From assembly GCF_027214025.1 (NCBI RefSeq), contig NZ_JAPWHB010000001.1, positions 620,001-684,000 on the forward strand: DNA of 64,000 nt, written 5' to 3'. Source of the stretch: Parahoeflea alexandrii (GTDB lineage Bacteria; Pseudomonadota; Alphaproteobacteria; Rhizobiales; Rhizobiaceae). The position numbers and the translations under genes are program-made. Under the pieces are notes generated by a model. That model had not been told where the DNA came from, made no database searches, and worked only from the letters and a program-made list of their open reading frames with translations. Shown piece by piece: positions 1 through 8,768 of this stretch. Every line of letters begins with the position of its first letter. Within the stretch, counting starts at the first letter, position 1.

Positions 1-1011
1 AGCACCCATCTGATGGTCGCAAACGCACGAACGGGCAAAGACAGCATTGGTTTTCTCGAGCGGCAGGATCCGGCCACGCTGGAGGAATACATGAATAACT
101 ATTTCCAGCAGGACATTCGCGCTACGCGACTGGCTGCAACGCCGACAGGCAAGATCATACGTGATCGTGAACTCTGGACGGAGGAAGAACGACTGACGAG
201 TCCGCTGTACCAAGATTACCAGCGCGTTCATAAGTTGTACGAAATCACCGGAGCGCCGCTCGGTATCGAAGGTCATCTTGCCTGGCTCGGTTTTTCTCGC
301 AACACGCCGTCACCTTTCGAGGACGACGACATTCGTATTATCAACCTGGTGGCCCCCCACTTTCGACAGTCGGTCAGGATCGCCCTGGAGATTGGCGCGG
401 CGAACGCCCGCACGAACGTGCTGGGACATCTATGGTCCCTGAAAGGGCGTGGAGTCCTCGTTGTCACACCGGACGGCAAGGTGTCGTTTGCGAATGCCGA
501 AGCAGAGGCTCTGGGTGCCGAAGGCGTTCTTCGCTTGTCGACTGGCGGAGTGTTTTTTAGCGGTACCACCCTTAACAAGTATTTGGCGGCAAATCTCTCG
601 GCACTGCGCGAAGGGCTCCCCACACCGGCTGCATTTGCGACAGGACTGACAATCTCTGAGAGCGGAGAGCAGATCGGCGTGAGATTCATGCCGACCGCAA
701 GCGGAGGGAACCTTTCATCCGGAATGACAGCTTGTCTTCTGGTGGTGCTAACTCCTTTGTCGAAACAGGCGGCTCCAAACGACGCAGAAATTTCGCAGTT
801 TACCAACCTGTATGCGTTAAGTCTAAGCGAGCAAAAGGTGCTCCAGGCGGCATTGTCGGGCACAGATTTGGCGACCGTGGCGCGCCAACGTGGCGTAAAG
901 CTCGATACAGTGCGCCGACAAATGAAAGCTGTCCTGTCGAAGACCCACTGCCGCAGCCAGAAGGACCTGTTCCGTATGGTCGAACGGTTCTGCTTCATTC
1001 AGCTACGTTAG
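1..1011 (+). CDS. LuxR-type transcriptional regulator (5' end outside the window)
   Basis: The reading frame is open from the first base, and the first ATG at position 13 has no ribosome binding site, so the true start is probably upstream. The visible protein is about 335 residues. Its last 70 residues (from about residue 262 counted from the ATG) match the helix-turn-helix of LuxR/GerE proteins: a leucine-rich first helix, then the ATVARQRGVKLDTVRRQMKA recognition region. The middle has a PAS-like stretch (VLVVTPDGKVSFANAEAEAL). Such proteins sense a small molecule or partner and bind DNA dyads. The nearby 22-bp palindromes at 1569, 2454 and 7140 are possible targets, but that link is inference. 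Confidence 0.75.
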   Translation, partial: STHLMVANARTGKDSIGFLERQDPATLEEYMNNYFQQDIRATRLAATPTGKIIRDRELWTEEERLTSPLYQDYQRVHKLYEITGAPLGIEGHLAWLGFSRNTPSPFEDDDIRIINLVAPHFRQSVRIALEIGAANARTNVLGHLWSLKGRGVLVVTPDGKVSFANAEAEALGAEGVLRLSTGGVFFSGTTLNKYLAANLSALREGLPTPAAFATGLTISESGEQIGVRFMPTASGGNLSSGMTACLLVVLTPLSKQAAPNDAEISQFTNLYALSLSEQKVLQAALSGTDLATVARQRGVKLDTVRRQMKAVLSKTHCRSQKDLFRMVERFCFIQLR

Positions 1012-1088
1012 AGCGCGTCAATCCCATGGAATCCTGGTAGGCATTTTTGCTCGTTCTCCATGGTAGCAAGGATCAGGACATTGCTGGC

Positions 1089-1475
1089 TCATCGCTCGCT
1101 ATCCAAGCCGCGCTTTGCCTCGTCATACCGCTGGACAAAATCTCTCCAACCCCACGAACAGACCATCTCTTGAAGACCATGGTCTTCTTGAAATTTTCTG
1201 ATATCTTTTTTTATTTCCTGGTCTGTGAATTTAAAAAATAATTTCCAGTCCAGACGTAGATTATATTGCCCTAGGTCACGCCGCACAGATTCTATTTTTG
1301 GCTTGAATTTTGCTTGGTCTTCTCCGAAATCTACGCAAGCACCAGCAATCTTGAATACAACATGAACCGCATTGATATAATCAAGTTCATTCCTACTTCG
1401 TTCTTGAGCTTCTGCGATTGTTGCCGGAGACAAGAACGAAGTAAGAATGGCACTCGCAACCAAATGCTCTTTCAT
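1089..1475 (-). CDS. Small exported protein of unknown function
   Basis: This 128-residue protein begins with a typical signal peptide of about 23 residues (charged start MKEH, hydrophobic core, cleavage after AEA). The start at 1475 is chosen because the ribosome binding site GAGGACC lies just upstream; longer in-frame starts lack both features. The mature part is charged and helical, with one cysteine in the ACVDFG stretch and one in MVCSWGW, which could form a disulfide in the periplasm. I do not recognise the family. A palindrome (1569-1590) lies about 95 bases upstream, between this gene and the divergent gene at 1735. Confidence 0.6.
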   Translation of the reverse strand: MKEHLVASAILTSFLSPATIAEAQERSRNELDYINAVHVVFKIAGACVDFGEDQAKFKPKIESVRRDLGQYNLRLDWKLFFKFTDQEIKKDIRKFQEDHGLQEMVCSWGWRDFVQRYDEAKRGLDSER

Positions 1476-1568
1476 AATGGTCCTCATTTCGAAACAGCTC
1501 CAAGGCGGTTCATGCAGCGCCGCATAATTCTTGAGCTTTGATAAGTTTACATAGGCGGAGCGCCGGTG

Positions 1569-1590
1569 GCATTCCCCATATGGGCAATGC
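1569..1590. promoter_or_regulatory. Palindrome, copy 1 of 3 (half-site GCATTCCCCAT)
   Basis: The 22 bases form an inverted repeat with one mismatch. It sits between two divergent genes (starts at 1475 and 1735). The same palindrome occurs at 2454-2475 and 7140-7161, always outside genes in this accessory region. The dyad form suits a dimeric regulator, but which protein binds it is not known. Confidence 0.6.
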
Positions 1591-1734
1591 CTTTCAAAGC
1601 AGGATGCTATCGTTCCACGATCGCAAGGAAGCGTTGGACGTGGCGACCGCACTTTACGTTTTGTTTGCGCCTCGCGCGTGCTCACATTAAATTGGAACAG
1701 CACCAGCAAAACGGGATCGGCTACCGGAAATGCG

Positions 1735-2046
1735 ATGAACGTCAAACCAGAGAACCCAAAAGCGCTGAAACCAATGCCAGTCGCAGAATTGAAACAACTG
1801 CATACCGGCAGTCTTCTTGAACGCTTGAAGCAGCTGAGAAACCTGCAAGTTTCCTATTATGCCAGCGACTGGCTGCGGGAAGAACTGGATGCAGTTGAAG
1901 CCGCAGGTCTGATCGCATTCAAGGAAACAGATCTTTGGAGAGAGGCGTTTGATGACGTGAAGGGTATACTTGCTGAAAGAGAACATTTGCCCCGAGGCAG
2001 TAAACAAAAGCGGCAACAGGCGGCTCGGCAAAAGCAAAACAGATAG
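1735..2046 (+). CDS. Conserved hypothetical protein, soluble
   Basis: This is a 103-residue protein without signal peptide or membrane segment. The core reads LHTGSLLERLKQLRNL, then a helical stretch with LREELDAVEAAGLIAFKETDLW, and a basic tail rich in K, R and Q. It resembles small hypothetical proteins found in other rhizobia, with the LHTG(S/T)LL and REHLPR signatures, but no function is known to me. The start at 1735 is preceded by a weak GGA motif; an earlier ATG at 1678 would add 19 unlikely residues. It may be expressed from the divergent region that holds palindrome copy 1. Confidence 0.5.
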   Translation: MNVKPENPKALKPMPVAELKQLHTGSLLERLKQLRNLQVSYYASDWLREELDAVEAAGLIAFKETDLWREAFDDVKGILAEREHLPRGSKQKRQQAARQKQNR

Positions 2047-2453
2047 GTTGCCCGGGCTCGAATTATGTGCAATCGGGCAGTGATGTTGAGGTGATGTGTC
2101 CGGCCATGTTCCAAGTCCAAGTTGCGCGATTGGATCTGAATTCATTTCAGCATCGAAGGCAATGTCCCGCCACATATTCGCAAGAAACATAAATTGCCCC
2201 ATCGCAAAATTTTTCGCAGCCATCAATGATGCTGATGGACATCATGCTCTTCAAGTCGAATGTGAGCGACCAGAAACTACCACGCGCTTTTTCTTTTCTT
2301 ATTGTCCAGGCCGCTCAAAGAACACGGCACGTTGATTACATCCACAGCACATGCACCCAACCCGGCTTTGGCGAACCCCCGCTTTATTGAGAGGTGCCCA
2401 CGAAAAACGCATTGGAAGTTTCGGTTGGGTTACATGACACGGCCAACCACACC
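2047..2453. other. Intergenic region with no supported gene
   Basis: About 400 bases with only short open frames that lack ribosome binding sites and recognisable protein features. It ends at palindrome copy 2. It may hold decayed coding sequence, but I see nothing I can name. Confidence 0.5.
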
Positions 2454-2475
2454 GCATTCCCCATATGGGGAATGA
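2454..2475. promoter_or_regulatory. Palindrome, copy 2 of 3
   Basis: Twenty bases (2455-2474) are a perfect inverted repeat of the half-site CATTCCCCAT. The centre lies about 63 bases before the start codon at 2528, a typical place for an activator or operator site acting on the two-gene unit 2528-3690. Confidence 0.65.
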
Positions 2476-2527
2476 CGCTCGGGACCGACCTGCTCTAGCG
2501 TCGCCCTGTTGTGAAAGGGAGATGGTC

Positions 2528-2824
2528 ATGGACTTATTCCAACAGATGGCAATCGGAGTTCTGGTAGTATGGATCGCGGTATCGACGGTTATTGCCGGCT
2601 TTGTGGCGCGCAACCAGCTTTCGCGTAACCTGAACGTGGCCTTGATTACGCTGATAGGATATGCGGTCCTGGTGCCCGGGCTGTATTTTGCGTGTCCATC
2701 GAGTATCCGCTTTCCCGCACTCTTCGGATTTATCGGCCTGTACGCGGCGGTGGCGGCGGTGATGGTGGCTGGCATGAGCTATGTGCGGATCGGACAAGTC
2801 CGACGTAAGACCATTTCACAATGA
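2528..2824 (+). CDS. Small inner-membrane protein, three predicted membrane helices
   Basis: The 98-residue product has three hydrophobic segments at about residues 7-27, 35-56 and 64-86, and a short basic C-terminus (RRK), which should lie in the cytoplasm. The start at 2528 is favoured because AGGGAG lies 7 bases upstream; the ATG at 2522 is too close to it. The stop codon overlaps the next start (ATGA), so the two genes are probably translationally coupled. No family is recognised. The palindrome at 2454 lies directly upstream. Confidence 0.6.
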   Translation: MDLFQQMAIGVLVVWIAVSTVIAGFVARNQLSRNLNVALITLIGYAVLVPGLYFACPSSIRFPALFGFIGLYAAVAAVMVAGMSYVRIGQVRRKTISQ

Positions 2825-3690
2825 GCCCGGCGAGAGCGCTGATCGCCGCTTCAGCCCTGTTGATTGGAATGGGAGAAATAGCGCACGCCGACACGCCTGC
2901 GCTGAAGAGCGAAATCGATGTTTGCAAGGCTGATCCCGTCAACAAGATTGGCGGCGCGGCGATCGGCGAGTGCCTTGAAAACCGCAGCGTTGAACTCGAT
3001 GCGGAGATCGCAGATCTGCTTGGTCAGTCGATCGGAAAGCTCTGCAGCGACCCGGATCGCAGGATCATTCAGAATGGCCAGAAGGCCTGGGCAGAACAAC
3101 GCTCACAACAATGCGGGCTGATCACCCGGTCTCCAGGCAACACGGCTTCCTATGTCAACGGTGCTTCCTGCATGGTGCTTCAGGGCCATCAGCGGATAGA
3201 GCAGCTCAGCTTCTTCAACCGTTACGCCTCCCCATTCTGTTATGGGTTTGCCCTCGAGGACCGTTCCTCTGTCGCTGGTGAAGTGCCCTACAATCAGTCT
3301 TTCGCCATCAGGGATACACAGCTCCAATGGTCGCTCTCCGGCGGGCCGGACGAGGCGACGCTCGATGTGACCTCGCTTCGAACCGGCAAACTGATCGCCA
3401 CAATGCATCTGAACTGCTTCTTTTGTTCCGGTGACGAGGACAATTGCTCCGCTGACGGGGTTTATGTGCTGCGGCAGAGAGACGTGCCCGAGGCCCCGGC
3501 CATTTTTGCGGTGTGCCACAAGGGGGCCCATTCGCAGACATTGCAGCTGGTTGATCCAACGCAATTTGGCTCCGAGATCAGGCTGGAGGTGACGGGAAAC
3601 TATTACCTTGATTGGAGCATCAAGGACGGACGATTGCAGGTCCTGCCAGACGGGGAAATGCCGCGCGCGCAGCTTTGGCCCGGGGATTGA
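2821..3690 (+). CDS. Exported protein with LprI/DUF1311-like N-terminal domain
   Basis: The 289-residue protein starts with a signal peptide (cleavage near AHA-D, about residue 23). The next 80 residues fit the LprI/DUF1311 pattern: a conserved IGECLENRSVELDAEIADLL helix and the QKAWAEQRSQQC motif with paired cysteines. In other bacteria members of this family act in the periplasm, some as lysozyme inhibitors. The remaining 180 residues have several cysteines (for example CFFCSG) and look like a beta-rich second domain that I do not recognise. It overlaps the upstream membrane-protein gene by four bases, so they form one unit. Confidence 0.65.
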   Translation: MSPARALIAASALLIGMGEIAHADTPALKSEIDVCKADPVNKIGGAAIGECLENRSVELDAEIADLLGQSIGKLCSDPDRRIIQNGQKAWAEQRSQQCGLITRSPGNTASYVNGASCMVLQGHQRIEQLSFFNRYASPFCYGFALEDRSSVAGEVPYNQSFAIRDTQLQWSLSGGPDEATLDVTSLRTGKLIATMHLNCFFCSGDEDNCSADGVYVLRQRDVPEAPAIFAVCHKGAHSQTLQLVDPTQFGSEIRLEVTGNYYLDWSIKDGRLQVLPDGEMPRAQLWPGD

Positions 3691-3852
3691 TACCGTGTTG
3701 TTTCTCAAAATTCCCGGGCACCGCAAGAATCAGCCAAAAAATTATCGGCCATAGAACGCTACGCCGGACATGCAAAACGACAGTCTCAAACAAGTCTGCT
3801 TCACTGGATTGTGGGAACCGCCCGGAGCGGTTTCTTGCGGGGAACCAAGCCA

Positions 3853-4992
3853 ATGCAACGTATAATCGCCGCCACCCTGATACTCATTGCAATGGCATCG
3901 CCCAGCGCAGCGCGCGATGGAGTTTGGCAATACCTCGCTCCAGGCCATGGCAACGGCCGGCTTGATCCGATGCATGGCGCAAAGGTCTCATATAACGGGT
4001 CTGCGGCAGGCGTTTTTTACAATGACGAAACAAACCGCTGGGAGTTTTCAGCTACTTTCAAAGGCAATGTCACAAGCGGGGATTTCTATTTGATTACGGA
4101 ATACGACGCCAAGCAGGAAAGGGCGCGCTCATCTTCCAGTGTCAAATTGCATTATCAGCAAGGGACGTATTCCGTGAAATATCTGCCGTCTCAAAGAGCA
4201 ACGACTTGGGGCGTTTATGTGTCCAACAGGTTTATTGAAGACCTCCAGAAAGCTGACCGGCTTATATTGAAGTCATCCGGCAGCGAGGTGGTATTTCCAT
4301 TGCAAGGCTCGGCCAAGGCGGTAACCGATGTTTATGTGGGTCTTGGCGAAATCGAGCCCGATAATGGAGTTATCAGCAACCGTGAGGCGCGGGTCCAGGG
4401 CGAAGGTGCAGAGCAAGACTACACTGACTCGCACAGCCCAACCGACGAACCGGTCGGCGAGGCTGATGTGGCAGGGATGATCGCCGCCTTGAAGGAAAGC
4501 ACCGCAGCGATGGATTTCGAACAGACATGCAATCGCGCCCGTCGCGGCGACACGGATGCTGCGGCGGAGCTTCGCGATTCTCGACTTTACTTCCAGTTCA
4601 TGCTGCCAATGCCGAAGGATCCCACAGCCGTGTGCTCGGCCATCGCATCTGGCGCGCTCAAGACGACGTCAGATGAGATCAAGACCAAAGAGCCGGCATT
4701 TTCGGAATCCGGAGGAAAAATCTCCGCGAGGCTGGCTGCAAAGGCCCTTCGTAACGCGGGGATGGATAAGGATTACATGGCTCACTGCGGCGACTTCTAT
4801 TCGTCATTGACAAGCGATGAGGTCACACGGATGAGCACGGAAGATCTCGCCGATGCTGCGGGACTTGATGTCGCGCACAGTGTGTTTGCGGACGAGGTGT
4901 TGCGGAAGGCCGGCATATTGAAAGAGAGAGAGCTCACCGAGAGCGGATCGCGCAAAAGAATTTGCGCCGAACTGGGCATTTTCAGGAAATAG
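3853..4992 (+). CDS. Exported protein of unknown function
   Basis: The 379-residue protein has a clear signal peptide (cleavage near SAA-R, residue 20). The start at 3853 is preceded by GGGGAA. The first half looks beta-rich, with alternating polar and hydrophobic residues and a WEFSATFKGNV-type strand pattern. The second half, from about residue 200, is helical and contains four cysteines. I do not recognise a family. It stands with several other secreted proteins of unknown role, which suggests an envelope or host-interaction function, but that is inference. Confidence 0.6.
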   Translation: MQRIIAATLILIAMASPSAARDGVWQYLAPGHGNGRLDPMHGAKVSYNGSAAGVFYNDETNRWEFSATFKGNVTSGDFYLITEYDAKQERARSSSSVKLHYQQGTYSVKYLPSQRATTWGVYVSNRFIEDLQKADRLILKSSGSEVVFPLQGSAKAVTDVYVGLGEIEPDNGVISNREARVQGEGAEQDYTDSHSPTDEPVGEADVAGMIAALKESTAAMDFEQTCNRARRGDTDAAAELRDSRLYFQFMLPMPKDPTAVCSAIASGALKTTSDEIKTKEPAFSESGGKISARLAAKALRNAGMDKDYMAHCGDFYSSLTSDEVTRMSTEDLADAAGLDVAHSVFADEVLRKAGILKERELTESGSRKRICAELGIFRK

Positions 4993-5023
4993 CCAGCGTT
5001 ATTTGTCGCGCTTCCCAAGACTT

Positions 5024-5719
5024 CTATTCGTTGATGTCGTGAAGCCCCGTGGCGTCGTAACGCCAGGTTTCGGTAGGGTTATCACAGCCATCGGAAATCT
5101 TGATATCAAGTTCGTCGGCTCGGTGCTGCGTGACTGTAACGGCCGCGCGACAGATCGGTATCGTCCAGGAAGCGAAGGATGAAGAAGGAATAATGAAAAG
5201 CGATGCACCTTTATCGGCCGACACCCAGATTTCCATGACCAGGACGCTTTGTGCGTCGCCCTCAATCACAACGTCATAGAGCCCATGGAACATCCTTTGT
5301 CCATGTGGCAGCAGCAGGTTACCGGTTTGCTCAGCGTGTTGCAGGCAGGCATTCGCAGATGTGTCCGGAAACGAAACCAAAAGAAACAAAGCGAACGGAG
5401 CTGCCCATTTCCACCAGTGGCGGGATGGTTCTCTTGGGCGCAACCGTCGAACTTCGCTCAGGATGGAGCCAATGGTTGCCGCGCCCGTGGAATACTCGCC
5501 CGCGGAGTTTTTCTGGCGCTCGCGCAGCCCTTCCAGCCCGATAATGATTGCATCAATTTTAACTGTTCCCGATTGACCGTTTCCGAGCAGAGGCTGGATG
5601 CTTTTGCGCGCAGCGAAAACCGCTTGGCGTCCAGTATTTGCGTCATAGCTTGCAGCTTCAATGGCGTCCTGCTGATCGAGAATGGCTTCTATTTGGTGAT
5701 CTAACCTGCTTTGCTTCAT
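5024..5719 (-). CDS. Membrane-anchored protein of unknown function
   Basis: The 231-residue product begins with a charged helical region of about 100 residues (many Q, E and R). A single membrane segment follows (WKWAAPFALFLLVSF, about residues 103-117), and the C-terminal part with four cysteines should be periplasmic. The start at 5719 has a good GAGGCGGGGCA leader directly upstream. The gene converges with the one ending at 4992, about 30 bases away. No homologous family is recognised. Confidence 0.55.
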   Translation of the reverse strand: MKQSRLDHQIEAILDQQDAIEAASYDANTGRQAVFAARKSIQPLLGNGQSGTVKIDAIIIGLEGLRERQKNSAGEYSTGAATIGSILSEVRRLRPREPSRHWWKWAAPFALFLLVSFPDTSANACLQHAEQTGNLLLPHGQRMFHGLYDVVIEGDAQSVLVMEIWVSADKGASLFIIPSSSFASWTIPICRAAVTVTQHRADELDIKISDGCDNPTETWRYDATGLHDINE

Positions 5720-5801
5720 TGCCCCGCCTCTTTGATTTCTCAGCACCGCTGACTAGTTCCGCAATAACGGACAGCAGCCTCTTGTATATCCACAAAAGCC
5801 T

Positions 5802-6629
5802 TCAGTTGGCGTCAATGCTGAACCGAAAAAATTGCTTTCTGATCGATTCGTAGGTTCCATTGGCCCGTATCAGGGTGAGAGCTGAATTCAGCATGTTCAG
5901 AAGGTCGGTGTCCTCGTGCCGTACAGCGATGCCGTAGCCTTGGGTCATTGCTTTTTCAGCATTGAAGTAGCCATTGGTCTGGCAGCAATTGCCCGCTTCT
6001 GTCTTGACCCATTCGTAGGCCACCACTGCGTCGACGAGACCCATTTCGATCTGTCGACTTTCCAAGGCGGACTCCAGGCTCTCCGGGTCGTAGAACGTCT
6101 TGAGATTGGCTTCACTGAAGTAATATTTGGCATAGGCCTCTTCGGCAGATCCTTCGATGATCCCGACAGTTCGGCTAGCGGTATCCCTCGATCTTTTTAT
6201 CGTGAAACCTGAATCCTTTCGGATCAATATTGCATGCGGAACGAAATAATAGGGCTCTGTAAAGGCGAAGAACCGCTTGCGCTGGTCAGTAATGCCCATG
6301 GAGTTGACAAGGACGTCAACGGTCGGTTCGCTTACTTCTTTCTCTGTGATGTCGGACCCAATTTCCCACGCGCCATTGAGGGCGACATTGATCCGATCAA
6401 AAGAGACGGCATAGAACTCACAATCGACATTCATCTTGGCACAAAGCGCCAAGGCTATTTTGTAGTCGAAGCCGTCGAGGTTTCCGTTAGCATTTCTGTA
6501 GAAGAGTGGAGGGAAATTTTCGTCCACACCGATCCGGAGTTTTGTCCAGGTTTTTGCGGCAAGCGGGCCACTCGCGGCAAAAACGGCAACAAGCAAAACC
6601 GCAAGGCCACTGAGAATACGTTGCAACAT
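5802..6629 (-). CDS. Periplasmic solute-binding protein, family 3 (amino-acid type)
   Basis: The 275-residue protein has a signal peptide (cleavage near LAA-K, about residue 25) and the standard family-3 fold signatures: KLRIGVDENFPPLFYRN at the start, GFDYKIALALC, the FTEPYYF segment, and a C-terminal half that returns to the first lobe. These proteins bind polar amino acids or related ligands for an ABC transporter. No permease or ATPase gene is adjacent, so it is an orphan that may serve a remote transporter or act as a sensor input. It carries an unusual cysteine pair (GNCCQTNG). Confidence 0.8.
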   Translation of the reverse strand: MLQRILSGLAVLLVAVFAASGPLAAKTWTKLRIGVDENFPPLFYRNANGNLDGFDYKIALALCAKMNVDCEFYAVSFDRINVALNGAWEIGSDITEKEVSEPTVDVLVNSMGITDQRKRFFAFTEPYYFVPHAILIRKDSGFTIKRSRDTASRTVGIIEGSAEEAYAKYYFSEANLKTFYDPESLESALESRQIEMGLVDAVVAYEWVKTEAGNCCQTNGYFNAEKAMTQGYGIAVRHEDTDLLNMLNSALTLIRANGTYESIRKQFFRFSIDAN

Positions 6630-6696
6630 CTAAATCCCCTTCATGAAGGCACAACATAACGATTCTGAGAAATGGAACAGTCGGTGGAACCAGCGC

Positions 6697-7023
6697 CTAT
6701 CGCCCTCCGGTGAGAGCTGCGAACGTCAAAACCGCGACCACGATGGCTCCGAGAAGGAACATCCAGCCATTGCGAGTCATAAAGGGGACAGGGTCCTTTC
6801 CGAGCGCTTTCTCGGTTTCGGGAACATTCAATTCGGCGCCGCGCTGGCAGATTTCACATGCCAGGAAATACTGCCTCTTGGTCACCCATCGCAAATAATA
6901 GAGATGAGCGTAGCGGTAGCGAAGCAACAGGTTGAATGGACGATCTTTCTCACACACCGGGCATTCTTGAACTGATTGTTGCCCAAGGTCGGCTCCACCA
7001 GCTCCCGTGCCCCAGATGATCAT
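6697..7023 (-). CDS. Zinc-ribbon protein with C-terminal membrane anchor
   Basis: The 108-residue protein starts MIIWGTG, typical of a small family of zinc-ribbon proteins. It has two CxxC pairs (CPVC at residues 21-24 and CEIC at 56-59) that should bind one zinc ion, and a C-terminal hydrophobic helix at about residues 85-105. The start at 7023 has AAGGAGAC at the right distance. The molecular role of this family is not established. Palindrome copy 3 lies 120 bases upstream. Confidence 0.65.
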   Translation of the reverse strand: MIIWGTGAGGADLGQQSVQECPVCEKDRPFNLLLRYRYAHLYYLRWVTKRQYFLACEICQRGAELNVPETEKALGKDPVPFMTRNGWMFLLGAIVVAVLTFAALTGGR

Positions 7024-7139
7024 TGCTTGTCTCCTTGTATTCTCGATGAGGCAGCTCAAAAGGCGTAGACGGATCGATTCCGCTACGCACAGCGCCGAGT
7101 GAATAATCCCTCACTTAGAAGCACTTACGGCACGTTCGC

Positions 7140-7161
7140 GCATTCCCCATATGGGGAATGC
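7140..7161. promoter_or_regulatory. Palindrome, copy 3 of 3 (perfect 22 bp)
   Basis: All 22 bases form a perfect inverted repeat of GCATTCCCCAT. It lies in a 380-base region without genes, 117 bases from the start of the zinc-ribbon gene (minus strand) and about 245 bases from the ankyrin gene (plus strand). The rest of 7024-7403 shows no supported gene. Confidence 0.65.
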
Positions 7162-7406
7162 CAACGGTGCTCCGCTCATGTAGCCTGATCTTGACAGCGT
7201 GGGATGCGGTCTGTCGAGTTGGGTGGCCGAGGCGGGAATGTTGCAAACACGCGACTGTAAATTGGTCGCAGCACTCACAATGTTTGAAGGCCGGATTTTG
7301 AACGCCGGGAACCTTCAAGTCGAGAGTTTGACAACTCACTCACCAATGCAATGAGCGCTGATGTGACCTCTAATCACCTACCATCTGTTCGAACAAAGGA
7401 GACATG

Positions 7407-8585
7407 ATGATAGCGCACGCAATTCTGCGCCCCTTCCGCTTCCTCTGCGTCATGGGGCTTATCTGCCTGACTGTCCCAGTCAACGCCACTGCCGAGGATG
7501 AATTGGCGGAGCTTGAAAGTTCACTCCGTCGCGGCCTCATTATGTTTACATTAGCCACCAAGGCCTTTGAGGACGACCAAAAGGAAGATGGCTATTATGA
7601 GAGGCTTGAGGCCATGCGTCGGGCTGCCGGCGAGGTCAAGCGTGATGCCAACTTCATCCTCAAGCGGAAACCCGGACACAGTATTGAACTCTCTGGCGAA
7701 ATGGTCTCCGTCGAGGAGGCCAAGGCCTTTGCGATGCAGGGGCTGGAGAAGGGCAATTCCATTCTGCGATACGATATCTCAGAGGAAGTGGACATGCTGC
7801 AATATCGGCAGCCAACTGATGCTGACTATCCGCGGCTTGTGCAGCTGATGGTCGATGGCTCCATTGAAGACATAACGGCCGAGCTCGAGCGCACCCATTC
7901 TCCCGACGTCAACTTCAAAGGCTACACGGCGCTTATGGAAGCATCCAAACGTGGCCGCACTGATGTGGTGTCGCTGCTGGTCAAGGAATATGGCGCCGAT
8001 CCGAGGTTCCGCTCCGCAACGGCAACTCCGATGTCCATGGCAGCGCAGAACGGCCATGTGAAGACCATCCGGCTGCTTGCCAAACTCGGCGCCGATGTCA
8101 ACGGGCGCGACACCCGGACTCTGGCAACACCACTGATTGAGGCTACCATGAAGGGCAACGCCCATGTCGTTCTGGCGCTGCTTGAGGAAGGCGCAAAGCC
8201 CGAGGCGGCGAACTGGGAAGGCGCCACATCGCGTGCATGGGCCCGGCACGAGGGATACACCAGGATCGATCGGATACTGGAGCCTTACATTGCCGGACCG
8301 CTAGCTCGGGTCAAGCTTGCCGATGCGCTTGAGGGTTTCGACCGGTTCGATTCGAGAAACATTGCCTATCTCGAAGACGCCCTTCTTTCATTCTCCACGG
8401 ATCTCTACACGTTGAAGTCTGCCGGCGGCGACATTTCTTGCGACACCGCCACCGATGTCGCCAAGCGCGGCGAGAAGCTTCGCGGCAAATTGGAAATTTA
8501 CGGCAGCAAGAAGTTCATTGCCGACTTTGCCGGATATTTCGACGATCTCAAGGAGATGTGGCCGAAAGGCTGTCCCAAGCCGTGA
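7407..8585 (+). CDS. Exported ankyrin-repeat protein
   Basis: The protein of 392 residues begins with an N-terminal export signal (hydrophobic stretch to about residue 28, cleavage near ATA-E). Residues from about 170 to 290 form three to four ankyrin repeats: the GYTALMEASKRGRTDVVSLL, TPMSMAAQNGHVKTIRLLAK and TPLIEATMKGNAHVVLALL units are clear. Ankyrin repeats bind other proteins. The flanking regions are helical and not recognised. AAAGGAG precedes two adjacent ATG codons (7404 and 7407); the second has better spacing. It is likely periplasmic. Confidence 0.75.
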   Translation: MIAHAILRPFRFLCVMGLICLTVPVNATAEDELAELESSLRRGLIMFTLATKAFEDDQKEDGYYERLEAMRRAAGEVKRDANFILKRKPGHSIELSGEMVSVEEAKAFAMQGLEKGNSILRYDISEEVDMLQYRQPTDADYPRLVQLMVDGSIEDITAELERTHSPDVNFKGYTALMEASKRGRTDVVSLLVKEYGADPRFRSATATPMSMAAQNGHVKTIRLLAKLGADVNGRDTRTLATPLIEATMKGNAHVVLALLEEGAKPEAANWEGATSRAWARHEGYTRIDRILEPYIAGPLARVKLADALEGFDRFDSRNIAYLEDALLSFSTDLYTLKSAGGDISCDTATDVAKRGEKLRGKLEIYGSKKFIADFAGYFDDLKEMWPKGCPKP

Positions 8586-8604
8586 CCCGAATTATTTGTG
8601 CCTA

Positions 8605-8703
8605 GCCTATTGCAATGCAGAACGCCCGCATTTGCCACACGGCATATTGACGCCGGACAAGGCCTATGAGGCCAAAATAGAACCCATGCGAATGGCAGCC
8701 TAA
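8605..8703 (+). pseudogene. C-terminal remnant of an IS3-family transposase
   Basis: The frame ending at 8703 encodes YCNAERPHLPHG followed by TPDKAYE and a short tail. This matches the end of IS3-family transposases, where the YNxxRPHxxxGxxTPxxAY motif follows the catalytic glutamate. Only about 33 residues remain, with no upstream part of the transposase and no start, so it is a relic. Confidence 0.65.
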
Positions 8704-8768
8704 ACAACACCTTGATTCACCTTTATCAGGCTGCAATCTGGTCGGAAATGCAGGACCACCTCTGATGG

